Shown here in pieces: positions 36,517 to 44,586 of a DNA stretch of 64,000 bases (the first letter of the stretch is position 1; every line of letters starts with the position of its first letter). The position numbers and the translations under genes were made by a program. This DNA is from Saccharopolyspora kobensis (GTDB lineage: Bacteria; Actinomycetota; Actinomycetes; Mycobacteriales; Pseudonocardiaceae). Below the pieces are notes generated by a model. The model was not told the origin of the DNA, made no database searches, and was given only the letters and a program-made list of their open reading frames with translations. The stretch covers positions 144,180 to 208,179 of the forward strand of contig NZ_FNVB01000006.1 in NCBI RefSeq assembly GCF_900108315.1. The letters run 5' to 3'.

Positions 36517-36732
36517 TTACTTCTTGTCGTCGCGGAAGCGGTCCTTCACGTCGTCCACGGTCCCGGCGGCGCGGTCCTTGATGTCCTGGCCGGTCTCCTT
36601 GGCCTCGCCCGACACCTGATCGCTCTTGCCGGAGCGCTTCATCTCGTCGTTCCCGGTGGCCTTGCCGAGGGCTTCCTTCGCCTGCCCGGCCAGTTGCTCC
36701 GCCTGGTGCTTGGCCTTGTCGAACACACCCAT
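36517..36732 (-). CDS. CsbD-family stress protein
   Basis: 71 residues, ATG start. It opens MGVFDKAKHQAEQLAGQAKE, a hydrophilic helical protein with repeated K/A/E and D/K pairs, no hydrophobic core, the pattern of the CsbD family (general-stress proteins of unknown mechanism, often under a stress sigma factor). The neighbouring ECF sigma gene is suggestive but unproven. A similar small helical gene lies at 39370-39552. Confidence 0.8.
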   Translation of the reverse strand: MGVFDKAKHQAEQLAGQAKEALGKATGNDEMKRSGKSDQVSGEAKETGQDIKDRAAGTVDDVKDRFRDDKK

Positions 36733-36801
36733 CGGTCACTCCGTTCCTACGGGGAACACGTGCACCCGGTCGGCTACCCGAACCGCGCCCAACATCACAT
36801 C

Positions 36802-37290
36802 TCAGTGGCCCGCGTCACTCCGGTGGGTGGTGAAGAACCGCTCCAGCAGCGCGGCGCACTCGTCGGCCAGCACACCGCCGACCACCTCGGGCCGGTGGTT
36901 CTGCCTGCGGTCGCGCACCACGTCCCACAGCGAGCCGACCGCGCCGGTGCGCGGTTCCCACACCCCGAACACCACTCTGGCCACCCTGGCCAGCACCAGC
37001 GCACCCGCGCACATCGTGCAGGGCTCGACGGTGACCGCGATCGTGCAGCCCTCCAGCCGCCAGCCGTCGCCGTGCGCGGCGGCCGCGGCGCGCAGCGCGA
37101 GGACCTCGGCGTGCGCGGTGGGATCGTTGCGGGCTTCGCGCTGGTTGTGCGCCTCGGCCAGCACCCGGCCGTCCGGACCGACCACCACCGCACCGATCGG
37201 GACATCGCCGGTCGACGGCGCTTCGGCGGCGACCCGCAGCGCGGCCCGCACCAGCTCGACGTCACCGGCGCGGAAACCGGACTCGCTCAC
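36802..37290 (-). CDS. tadA: tRNA-specific adenosine deaminase (TadA)
   Basis: 162 residues from GTG 37290, whose first four bases (GTGA) overlap the stop of the upstream gene. Zinc deaminase motif: His60-Ala-Glu62 in TAHAEVLALR and Cys91/Cys94 in VEPCTMCAGALVLARV. It converts A34 to inosine in the anticodon of tRNA-Arg(ACG), and that tRNA is present in this window at 55687-55759. It is translationally coupled to its partner gene. Confidence 0.95.
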   Translation of the reverse strand: MSESGFRAGDVELVRAALRVAAEAPSTGDVPIGAVVVGPDGRVLAEAHNQREARNDPTAHAEVLALRAAAAAHGDGWRLEGCTIAVTVEPCTMCAGALVLARVARVVFGVWEPRTGAVGSLWDVVRDRRQNHRPEVVGGVLADECAALLERFFTTHRSDAGH

Positions 37291-37775
37291 TGCTCCAACT
37301 TCTCCAGCAGCTTCTCGAAGTCGTCCCCGAAGCCGCACCGCTGGGCGATCATGACCAGCTGCTCGTCGGGGTAGAGGTCGACCTCTTCGATGATCACCAG
37401 CAGCTCGCCCTCGGGCAGCCCGAGGTCGGCCAGGACGGCCAGATTGCCCTCCGGCCAGACCTCCTCGTCGTCCTCGTCGGGTGGTTCGACGCGGAGCAGG
37501 TCGAGCACATCGGCGGCGATGTCGTAGTCCAGCGCCGCGGCCGCGTCCGACAGCAGCAGGTCAACCCCGCCGGGCACCGGCCGGATCAGCACGAAGAACT
37601 CGTCGTCCACATTGCACATGCCGAACACCGCGCCGGTGGAACGCAGCTCGCGCAACGCCGTGATCGAGGCGTCCAGGCCGGTCAACGCGGTTCTGTCCAT
37701 CGCGCTGCACCGCCACCGCCCGTCTTCCCGCACCACGGCGACGGCGAAGCCCGAGACCGGCTCCTGCACCGTCAT
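37287..37775 (-). CDS. tRNA adenosine deaminase-associated protein
   Basis: 162 residues from ATG 37775. Acidic protein (VEPPDEDDEEVWPEGNLAVL, then EVDLYPDEQLVMIAQRCGFG) of the actinobacterial family regularly encoded just upstream of tadA. Its function is inferred from conserved linkage and it probably works with TadA. The stop overlaps the tadA start by 4 bp. Confidence 0.88.
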   Translation of the reverse strand: MTVQEPVSGFAVAVVREDGRWRCSAMDRTALTGLDASITALRELRSTGAVFGMCNVDDEFFVLIRPVPGGVDLLLSDAAAALDYDIAADVLDLLRVEPPDEDDEEVWPEGNLAVLADLGLPEGELLVIIEEVDLYPDEQLVMIAQRCGFGDDFEKLLEKLEQ

Positions 37776-37898
37776 GTGGACACCGTAGAGCGTGCGAACG
37801 CCACCCGAAAGCACTATTGCGCGCTCGTAACCTTCTGAGCACCGAATGCCGCTCAACCGGGTGTGCCTCAACCGGACGGGGTCGGGCAGGATGGGTGA

Positions 37899-38870
37899 AT
37901 GCGTGCCGTGTGCGTGATCGGACTGGGACTCATCGGCGGCTCGGTGCTGCGGGCCGCCTCCGCCGCCGGGCGCCCCGTCTGGGGCACCACCACTTCCGAG
38001 GACGACGCCGCCGCAGCGCGGGCGGACGGCTTCGACACCGTCGAGGTCGACGAAGCGCTGCGCCGGGCCGCCGCCGAGGACGCGCTGGTCGTCGTGGCCA
38101 CCCCGCTGACCGCTGTCCGCGGCGTGCTGCGCAAGATCGCCGAGCACGCGCCGGAGGCGTGGCTGACCGACGTGGTCAGCGTCAAGGACCCGGTCGCGGC
38201 CGAGGTGCGCAGCGTGCTGCCCGGGGCCCGCTACGCAGGCGGGCACCCGATGGCCGGGCTGTCCAGCTCCGGCTGGGCGGCCGGTTCCGGCGAGCTGTTC
38301 TCCGGTGCGGCCTGGGCGGTGACCCTCGATGAGGACACTTCGCTCGAAGCGTGGCGGGAGGCCGCCCAGCTGGCGCTGGACTGCGGGGCGCAGGTGGTGC
38401 CCACCTCCGCTGCGGCGCACGACTCCGCCGTCGCCCGGATCTCGCACCTGCCGCACGTGTTCGCCGCGGTGCTCGCGGCCACCGGCGCCGACGGCGGGCC
38501 GCTCGCGCTCTCGCTGGCGGCGGGCTCGTTCCGCGACGGCACGCGGGTCGCGGGAAGCTCGCCCGATCTCGTCCGGGCCATGACGGAGGGCAATCGCAGC
38601 GCTCTGCTCGACGCGGTCGACGACGCCCTCGGCCGGCTGGGCGCGGCCCGCGGTTCGCTCGCCTCGACCGGCGGCTTGAAGTCCACTGTGGATGCCGGGT
38701 ACGACGCCCGCCGCTACCTCGACGACCTGTTGACGTCCGACCGGACGAGCACGACCGTCCGCCTCGACGCCACCGCTGCGGAGCGCCTGCGCGAGATCGG
38801 CGAGATCGGCGGCCGGGTCGTCGCGCTCACCGCCGACACCGCCGAGATCGAGATCCCGACCGCCGCCTGA
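37899..38870 (+). CDS. tyrA: Prephenate dehydrogenase
   Basis: 323 residues. NAD-binding Rossmann motif at the start (VIGLGLIGGSVLRAA, G-x-G-x-x-G) and the substrate loop with the conserved His in GGHPMAGLSSSGW. It oxidatively decarboxylates prephenate to 4-hydroxyphenylpyruvate in tyrosine synthesis. No ACT domain is seen, so feedback control is not evident. It is divergent from the tadA pair and ends 2 bp before a palindromic-repeat block. Confidence 0.93.
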   Translation: MRAVCVIGLGLIGGSVLRAASAAGRPVWGTTTSEDDAAAARADGFDTVEVDEALRRAAAEDALVVVATPLTAVRGVLRKIAEHAPEAWLTDVVSVKDPVAAEVRSVLPGARYAGGHPMAGLSSSGWAAGSGELFSGAAWAVTLDEDTSLEAWREAAQLALDCGAQVVPTSAAAHDSAVARISHLPHVFAAVLAATGADGGPLALSLAAGSFRDGTRVAGSSPDLVRAMTEGNRSALLDAVDDALGRLGAARGSLASTGGLKSTVDAGYDARRYLDDLLTSDRTSTTVRLDATAAERLREIGEIGGRVVALTADTAEIEIPTAA

Positions 38871-38872
38871 CG

Positions 38873-38999
38873 CAATTTCAATTGAAATCACCACCACGAT
38901 TTCAATTGAAATTGCCGATCATCGGCGTGTCGCCCCACGACACACCGACGACCCCCGCGATTTCAATTGAAATCAGAGGTCCGATTTCCATTGAAATTT
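38873..38999. repeat. Composite palindromic repeat, copy 3 (short form)
   Basis: Four ATTTC-N4-GAAAT palindromes (starts 38875, 38899, 38960, 38984; the last with core CATT). The centre is a shorter hairpin, CGGCGTGTCG with CGACACACCG, without the TCCACA 9-mers found in copies 1 and 2. The first two palindromes form a larger inverted repeat. It begins 2 bp after the tyrA stop codon. Confidence 0.85.
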
Positions 39000-39059
39000 C
39001 ACCCTGGCTGGTAGCCGCGGCCGCGGCACGCGACCGACACCGAGGCGAAGGTGGCGCAT

Positions 39060-39183
39060 GCGCCGCAGGCGCACAACCCGCCCTTGCAACTCGCACCGCC
39101 GCGGGTTCTCAGAGGTCGCCTGGCGAGGGCAGCCCTTCGCCGTGCATCGGCACACACATAGGAACGGGATCCCGCAGTCCGGG
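39060..39183. repeat. Degenerate dispersed repeat, copy B
   Basis: A counterpart of 27413-27540: GCGCCGCAGGCGC, AACTCGCACCGCCGCGGGTT, AGAGGT, GGCGAGG, CGCCGTGCA-CGG and GCAGTCC occur in the same order with similar spacing. It lies 60 bp after the palindromic block at 38873-38999, in the gene-free stretch 38871-39369. Confidence 0.5.
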
Positions 39184-39250
39184 CGGCGTCTGCGGTTCCT
39201 GCCACCGGTACCGCCCGCAAATCAGCCACTGGCAGCCAGGTGGACGCGAA

Positions 39251-39282
39251 GAGAGGCCGCCCTGTGCGTGGGGCGGCCTCTC
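39251..39282. terminator. Hairpin between tyrA region and the MT0933-like gene
   Basis: GAGAGGCCGCCC (39251-39262) and GGGCGGCCTCTC (39271-39282), a perfect 12-bp stem with 8-nt loop. It lies 88 bp beyond the stop of the minus-strand gene at 39370-39552 and may end that transcript. Confidence 0.7.
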
Positions 39283-39369
39283 CATGATCCGCTCCGACCA
39301 CTGCCGCACCGGGACGGCCCTCACCAGGTCCCGTGCCGCAGCGTGGGTCGGGCGGCGATGTTCAGGTGT

Positions 39370-39552
39370 CTACTGCTCGGGCTTCTCCTGACCCAGGAAC
39401 TCCTTGCCCTTCGCCACGGCCTGATCGATCTTCTCCTCGTGGCCGAACTTCTCCTTGGCCTTGTCCGCGGCCGCGTCCAGCCCCTGCTCGATCTTGTCGC
39501 CGTGCTCCCGGCCCGCGTCCTGCAGCCGGTCCTTGAAGTCTCCGAGTCCCAT
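39370..39552 (-). CDS. Small helical protein, MT0933/Rv0909-like antitoxin family or CsbD-like
   Basis: 60 residues from ATG 39552 with GGAGGGGAGC upstream (MGLGDFKDRLQDAGREHGDK). Charged and helical throughout (KIEQGLDAAADKAKEKFGHE). The pattern fits the Rv0909/MT0933-type small antitoxin family (one-helix KAKE-type repeats), but no SRPBCC-type toxin gene is adjacent, so a stress-protein role like the CsbD gene at 36517 is equally possible. Confidence 0.65.
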   Translation of the reverse strand: MGLGDFKDRLQDAGREHGDKIEQGLDAAADKAKEKFGHEEKIDQAVAKGKEFLGQEKPEQ

Positions 39553-39700
39553 GGTGCTCCCCTCCACGTCGCGGGATAAGTCCTCGGGCTACGCACCGCG
39601 AACGTAAGCCCGGTGCGCGCTGCGTGCACCCCGTCAGGATCGCGTTAACACCTTCGAGGGATCTTGCCCGCGCGTGACGGCAGCGCTACGGTTCGTGCAT

Positions 39701-39729
39701 GACCGGATGACCAGATTTCAAATCCGGTC
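39701..39729. promoter_or_regulatory. Probable TetR operator upstream of the tetR-P450 pair
   Basis: GACCGGAT (39701-39708) and ATCCGGTC (39722-39729) are perfect 8-bp arms 13 bp apart, ending 29 bp before the TetR start codon. Position suggests autoregulation of the tetR-P450 transcript. Confidence 0.65.
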
Positions 39730-39758
39730 ACGGAGTCAGAACCACCCGGAGGTATCCC

Positions 39759-40448
39759 GTGCCGCAGCCCACCGAACGTGCCGATCGCATCCTCGACGCG
39801 GCCGGCGAACTCATGATCCGGCTGGGCTACCGGAAGGTGACCATCGAAGACGTCGCTCGCCAGGCGGGTGTCGGGAAGGGGACCGTCTACCTCCACTGGC
39901 GCACCAAGGAGCAGCTGTTCGAGTCGCTCATCCAGCGCGAGGCGCTGGGTCTGCTCGACGAACTGGCGGCGCGCCTGCGGCGCGATCCGCGGGAGATCCA
40001 GCCGCACCGCTTCATGCGCGCCGCGTACCTCATCACCCAGCGCCACCCGCTGCTGCGGGCGCTGGCCACCGCGGACGCGGAGCTGCTCGGAAACCTCACG
40101 AAGTCCCCGGTGCGAGCCAGGGAGCAGGAGATCGCCGACCGGTACAACGCGCTGATCATCAAGCACGGCCTGGTGCGCGACGACATCCCGCACCTGATCT
40201 ACGCGATGAACGCGACGAACACCGGCTTCTACGCCATCGGACCCATCCAGCACGACGCGCCCGACATCGACGACGAGACCGCGGCCGACGTCCTGGCCCA
40301 CACCGTCCGGCACGCCTTCGAACCGGACGACGAGCCCGATGCCGCTTCGCTGACCTCGGCCGCGAACGAGATCGCTGACCTGTTCGACGAGCTGAACAAG
40401 ACGTACCGGGAGCGGATATACGCCGCCCCCGGGACCGAGCGGGGTTGA
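39759..40448 (+). CDS. TetR-family regulator
   Basis: 229 residues, GTG start preceded by CGGAGG. HTH in VTIEDVARQAGVGKGTVYLH; the C-terminal ligand domain shows no recognised subclass. The P450 gene follows 34 bp later on the same strand, so the regulator probably senses a substrate or product of that enzyme. An inverted repeat lies upstream of its own start. Confidence 0.9.
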   Translation: MPQPTERADRILDAAGELMIRLGYRKVTIEDVARQAGVGKGTVYLHWRTKEQLFESLIQREALGLLDELAARLRRDPREIQPHRFMRAAYLITQRHPLLRALATADAELLGNLTKSPVRAREQEIADRYNALIIKHGLVRDDIPHLIYAMNATNTGFYAIGPIQHDAPDIDDETAADVLAHTVRHAFEPDDEPDAASLTSAANEIADLFDELNKTYRERIYAAPGTERG

Positions 40449-40482
40449 TCCCACCGCTCGACCACCACGGAAGGGACAACAG

Positions 40483-41667
40483 ATGACGACCCTCGCCGAC
40501 ACCTGGGGAATCAACGAGGCGCAGTTCTGGCTGCGCGGCGTGCGGCCGGAACAGCCGGTGGCGCACGACGAGGCGGCGGGTATCTGGAACGTCTACGGCT
40601 ACCCCGAGATCCTGCAGGCGCTGAGCGACCACGCCGCCTTCTCCTCCGCCACCCAGCGCTTGGTCCCCGAGACGAACGACAAGTTCTCCGAGGGGAACCT
40701 GGTGCAGATGGACCCGCCGGAGCACCACAAGCTGCGCAAGCTGGTCAGCCACGCCTTCACGCCGAAGGTCGTCGCGGACCTGGAGCCCCGCATCGCCAAG
40801 CTGACCCACGAGCTGCTCGACGCGATCCCCGGTGACCGCACCGAGCTGGTCACCGACCTCGCCTACCCGCTGCCGGTCATCGTGATCGCCGAGCTGCTCG
40901 GCGTGCCCAGCAGCGACCGAGGGCTGTTCAAGAAGTGGGTCGACGCGATGTTCGAGAGCTCCGACCAGTTCTCGCTCAAGGAGCGGACCAAGGAGCAGGA
41001 GGAGTACTTCGCCAAGGCGATGGACCAGGTCCAGCAGCTGACCGACTACCTGGTCACGCACGCCCAGGAGCGGCGTCGGCAGCCGCGGGAGGACCTGCTG
41101 TCCAAGCTGGTCCTGGCCGAGGTGGACGGGGTGCGGCTCACCGACGCCGAGGTGGCCAACTTCGGGATGGTGCTGCTCGTCGCCGGGCACATCACCACCA
41201 CGATGCTGCTGGGCAACACGGTGCTGTGCCTGGACGCCCACCCCGACCAGTACGCCAAGCTGCGCGCGGACCGGTCGCTGGTGCCCAGTGCCATCGAGGA
41301 ATCGCTGCGCTTCTTCAGCCCGTTCGCCGCCGTGTCGCGGGCGACCAGCCACGAGACCGAGCTGGGCGGGCAGGTCATCCCGGCCGACCAGCTGGTGCTG
41401 CTCTGGGTGGCGGCGGGCAACCGGGATCCCCGGCAGTTCACCGACCCGGACGCCTTCGACATCACCCGCGAACCGAACTCGCAGATCGCCTTCGGCCGCG
41501 GCATCCACTTCTGCCTGGGCGCGCCGCTGGCGCGGCTGGAAGGGCGGGTGGCGCTGAGCATCCTGCTGGAGCGGTTCCCGAACCTGCGGACCGATCCGGC
41601 CGACGGCCCGGAGTTCCTCCCGAGCCCGGCGATGACCGGGGTCAAGCGCCTTCCGCTGCTCCTCTGA
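40483..41667 (+). CDS. Cytochrome P450
   Basis: 394 residues. Heme-binding loop FGRGIHFCLG with Cys344 as the axial ligand; E-x-x-R box in EESLRF; PERF-equivalent FDITREPN. The I-helix reads LLVAGHITTTMLLGN: the acidic residue usual before the conserved Thr (AG-x-E/D-T) is Ile here, so oxygen activation may depend on the substrate. No ferredoxin gene is adjacent. Soluble bacterial P450, substrate unknown. Its last 26 bp overlap the convergent MFS gene. Confidence 0.93.
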   Translation: MTTLADTWGINEAQFWLRGVRPEQPVAHDEAAGIWNVYGYPEILQALSDHAAFSSATQRLVPETNDKFSEGNLVQMDPPEHHKLRKLVSHAFTPKVVADLEPRIAKLTHELLDAIPGDRTELVTDLAYPLPVIVIAELLGVPSSDRGLFKKWVDAMFESSDQFSLKERTKEQEEYFAKAMDQVQQLTDYLVTHAQERRRQPREDLLSKLVLAEVDGVRLTDAEVANFGMVLLVAGHITTTMLLGNTVLCLDAHPDQYAKLRADRSLVPSAIEESLRFFSPFAAVSRATSHETELGGQVIPADQLVLLWVAAGNRDPRQFTDPDAFDITREPNSQIAFGRGIHFCLGAPLARLEGRVALSILLERFPNLRTDPADGPEFLPSPAMTGVKRLPLLL

Positions 41668-42892
41668 GACGGGGGTCGGGGGACCCACCGGTGGAGCGGG
41701 CGGCCCGGGGACCGTCCGCTCCACCGACCTCGTGCTGCGCGGGCACCGCCTCGGGCTCGGGCGCGGTGGTCGGCATCCGCCAGAACAGGACGAGGGCGAG
41801 CACCGCGACCGCGGCCGATGCCGGGCCCAGCGCCCACCAGCCCCACTGCGCGGCGACCGCGCCTCCGGTGATCCCGCCGAAGCCCATGCCCAGGTAGAGC
41901 GCGGAGGAGTTGAACGCGATCACCACCGCGGCACCGGACGGCGTCGCCGAGATCAGCCGGTGCTGGACGGCGGGCATGATCCCCCAGCCGCCCAGCCCCC
42001 ACAGCACCAGCAGCGCTCCGGTGGCCGGCAGCGAACCGCCCGCCAGCGGCAGGAACATCAGGCCGGCGGTGAGCAGCAGCAGCGAACCCGCGATGCCGAC
42101 GCCGGACCCGAAGCGGTCGGTGATCCGGCCGACCACCGCGTTGCCCATCGCGCCCGCGACGCCGTAGACGAACAGCAGCACGCCGAGCGTGCCCGCGCCC
42201 GCGCCGGTCAGCGCGGAGAGCATCGGCGAGGCATAGGTGTAGGCGGCGAAGTCGGCGAGGGAGGCGAGCATCGAGACCACCAGCACCCACACGACGGCCC
42301 GGTTGCGCAGCACCGAGATCCGCTCGCCGAGCCGCATCGCGGGCGGGGCCGGGACCGGCGGCAGCGCCAGCAGAGCCGTCGAGGCGAGCACGCCGAGGCC
42401 CGCGATCATCCAGAACAAGCCCTGGTAGCCAACGGATTCCTCCAGCAGGACGCCCAGCGGCACGCCGATCACCGTGGCCAGCGTCAGCCCGCCGAGCACC
42501 ATCGACACCGCGCGGCCGCGGCGGTCCAGCGGCACCAGGTCGGCGGCGATCACCACTGCGGTCGGGGTGAACAGGCTCGCGCCCAGCGCGCCCAGCACGC
42601 GCGCGGCGGTGAGGGTGCCGAAGTCCGGTGCGAGCGCGGTGGCGATGTTGCCCACCACGAACAGCGCCAGCGACAGCCACAGCAGCTTCCTGCGCTCCCA
42701 ACTTCCGACCACAGTGGACAGCACCGGTGCGCTGATCGCGTAGGTGAGGGCGTGCACGGTGACCAGTTGGCCCGCGGTGGTGACCGGCACTCCGACGTGC
42801 TCGGCGATCGCCGGGAGCACCCCGGCCACCAGGTAGGAGCCGGTGTTGATGACGAAGGTGCCGACGGCGAGCACCAGGAGCCGGAATTGCAT
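41642..42892 (-). CDS. MFS transporter (DHA1 drug-efflux-like)
   Basis: 416 residues, about twelve spans. MFS signature between spans 2 and 3 is weak (APVLSTVVGSWERRKLL), with motif C-like GALGASLFTPTAVVIAADL in span 4-5. It opens MQFRLLVLAVGTFVINTGSY, typical of DHA1 proteins. The last 40 residues are a polar tail that overlaps the P450 3' end by 26 bp on the other strand. Substrate unknown; a P450-linked product is only a guess from position. Confidence 0.88.
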   Translation of the reverse strand: MQFRLLVLAVGTFVINTGSYLVAGVLPAIAEHVGVPVTTAGQLVTVHALTYAISAPVLSTVVGSWERRKLLWLSLALFVVGNIATALAPDFGTLTAARVLGALGASLFTPTAVVIAADLVPLDRRGRAVSMVLGGLTLATVIGVPLGVLLEESVGYQGLFWMIAGLGVLASTALLALPPVPAPPAMRLGERISVLRNRAVVWVLVVSMLASLADFAAYTYASPMLSALTGAGAGTLGVLLFVYGVAGAMGNAVVGRITDRFGSGVGIAGSLLLLTAGLMFLPLAGGSLPATGALLVLWGLGGWGIMPAVQHRLISATPSGAAVVIAFNSSALYLGMGFGGITGGAVAAQWGWWALGPASAAVAVLALVLFWRMPTTAPEPEAVPAQHEVGGADGPRAARSTGGSPDPRLRGAAEGA

Positions 42893-43133
42893 TGGCTTCC
42901 CTCGGGATGGCGGGCGGGCAGGGCAGCACGAATCGCGCGACGACCCGCGGGTCGAACGCGTGGAGCTGAGGGACCGCGACCTCGTCAGAGCACGACTCGG
43001 TCAGCGGGGTGGAGTGTTCGGTTGGGGATGACCCTGCAACTGCGGACGGCCAAGAAGGCCAGACCCGTTCTCGGTGTCGGGTGGAACAACGACCGCAACT
43101 CCGGCCGCACCCGGCATTTCGATCGGGTCCCCG

Positions 43134-43162
43134 CGCGTGTTAACACGCGTGATCCGGATCAC
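43134..43162. promoter_or_regulatory. Two abutting palindromes in a long intergenic gap
   Basis: CGCGTGTTAACACGCG (43134-43149) is a perfect 16-bp palindrome, followed at once by GTGATCCGGATCAC (43149-43162, perfect 14 bp). They lie in the 458-bp gene-free stretch 42893-43350, about 190 bp before the methyltransferase gene and 240 bp after the MFS start. Probable regulator sites; no nearby regulator gene is assigned. Confidence 0.5.
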
Positions 43163-43350
43163 AAGTGACGCGCCGTGACCTCCTCCGCTCCGGCACGAAA
43201 CAGACTGTGCCGCAACGGTTTCAAGGAAGCGAACACTTCTCGTGACGACCGGCGGTTGCGGGTTTGCGGTTTTCGCAAAGAACTTTGCCGATCAGGCGCG
43301 GGCCCGGGCAGATTGGCGGCAGCGAACTCCCGCGACCGAGGTGAGGATTC

Positions 43351-43947
43351 ATGGACCAGCAGTTCTGGGACGACCGGTACCGCAGCCACGACCAGCTGTT
43401 CAGCGGAGCGCCCAACCTGGTGCTCGTCGCCGAGGCGAGCGACCTGCCACCCGGGCAGGCGCTCGAAGTGGGTTGCGGCGAGGGCGCCGACGCGATCTGG
43501 CTGGCGCGGCGCGGCTGGCGGGTCACCGCGATCGACATCTCCCGGGTGGCCCTGGAGCGAGCCGCCGCGACCGGCGCGGACCTCGGCATCTCGTGGCAGC
43601 ACGGCGACCCGATGACCACACCACCACCGGCCGGCGCGTTCGACCTGGTCTCCGTCCAGTACTTCCCGCTCCGGCGCCAGCCCGAGCACACCGCGCTGCG
43701 CGGCCTGCTGGCCGCCGTCGCCCCGGGCGGCACGCTGCTGTTCGGCAGCCACGACCTCGCCGACGTGCCCCCGGACGCGGACTTCGACCCCGACGACTAC
43801 TACCGGCCCGCCGAAATCGCGGCGCTGCTCGACGACGACTGGACCGTCCTGGTCAACGAGACCCGCCCGCGCACCACTCCCCCGCCCGCGGGCACGCACC
43901 ACACCCACGACACGGTCCTGCGGGCCCGCCGCGGCCCGGTCAGGTGA
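43351..43947 (+). CDS. SAM-dependent methyltransferase
   Basis: 198 residues. Opens MDQQFWDDRYRSHDQLFSGA and has the class I motif I ALEVGCGEGADAIWLARRGW, followed by motif II ITAIDIS-like TAIDISRVALE and FDLVSVQYFPL. The W-x-x-R-Y opening resembles TehB/thiopurine-type small-molecule methyltransferases. It stands alone before ybaK and the substrate is unknown. Confidence 0.85.
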   Translation: MDQQFWDDRYRSHDQLFSGAPNLVLVAEASDLPPGQALEVGCGEGADAIWLARRGWRVTAIDISRVALERAAATGADLGISWQHGDPMTTPPPAGAFDLVSVQYFPLRRQPEHTALRGLLAAVAPGGTLLFGSHDLADVPPDADFDPDDYYRPAEIAALLDDDWTVLVNETRPRTTPPPAGTHHTHDTVLRARRGPVR

Positions 43948-44002
43948 CACCGGCGGGCAATTCGCTTGTTCCGGCGGCGCGGCGTGGGGGATTCTGCGCG
44001 GC

Positions 44003-44473
44003 ATGAGCAATGCCACCGACACCTTCTCCGCCTGCCTGCGCGAGCTGGACGTGCCCGGTCAGGTCGTCGAGTTCAGCACCGAGGTGCCGACCGCCGCCGC
44101 GGCCGCCGAACAGCTCGGCTGCGAGGTCGGCGCGATCGCCAACAGCCTCGTCTTCACCTGCGACGACGAGCCGCTGCTGATCATCGCCAGCGGTGCGCAC
44201 CGGGTGGACACCAAGCACGTCGCGCGGCTCCTCGGCAGCGGCCGGATCCGGCGCGCCACCCCGGAGTTCGTGCAGGCCGCCACCGGTCAGCCGGTCGGCG
44301 GCGTCGGGCCGGTGGGGCACCCGCGGCCGATCCGCACGGTGGTGGACCGGATGCTCGCCGACCACCCGGTGGTGTGGGCGGGCGCGGGGACCAAGCACGC
44401 GATGTTCCCGACGACCTTCGACGAGCTGGTGCGGATCACCGGCGGCCTCCCCGCCGAGGTGGAGAAGCGCTGA
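44003..44473 (+). CDS. YbaK/EbsC-type aminoacyl-tRNA deacylase
   Basis: 156 residues. The whole protein is the YbaK/ProX editing domain: EVGAIANSLVFTCDDEPLLI, then HRVDTKHVARLLGSGRIRRA, TGQPVGGVGPVGHPRPIRTV and WAGAGTKHAMFPTTFDELVR (Lys-containing catalytic region around VDTKHV). Such proteins remove misacylated amino acids from tRNA-Pro or relatives. A large hairpin follows directly. Confidence 0.9.
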   Translation: MSNATDTFSACLRELDVPGQVVEFSTEVPTAAAAAEQLGCEVGAIANSLVFTCDDEPLLIIASGAHRVDTKHVARLLGSGRIRRATPEFVQAATGQPVGGVGPVGHPRPIRTVVDRMLADHPVVWAGAGTKHAMFPTTFDELVRITGGLPAEVEKR

Positions 44474-44478
44474 TCGAA

Positions 44479-44562
44479 CGGTTTCCGCTGGTCAGGACTC
44501 GTGAGCGCTTCGGGGTGCTATAGCCCCGCAAAGCACTCACGGCCTTTTACCAGCGGAAACCG
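44479..44562. terminator. Nested bidirectional hairpin (84 bp)
   Basis: Outer arms CGGTTTCCGCTGGT (44479-44492) and ACCAGCGGAAACCG (44549-44562) are perfect 14-mers. An inner stem starts CGTGAG (44500-44505) and closes CTCACG (44536-44541), with GGGG/CCCC inside. It lies between the convergent ybaK and SDR genes. Large compound hairpins with a GTGAG-GCTTT-GGGG inner stem seem common in related actinobacteria, so this may be a dispersed element used as a terminator. Confidence 0.8.
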
Positions 44563-44586
44563 CGCGCCCAGCGCGGGAGCAGCGGA

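Noticed and set aside
21421..39000. CRISPR array
   Set aside because: The repeats are palindromes of 14 bp with irregular spacing and no unique spacers of constant length, and no cas genes are present.
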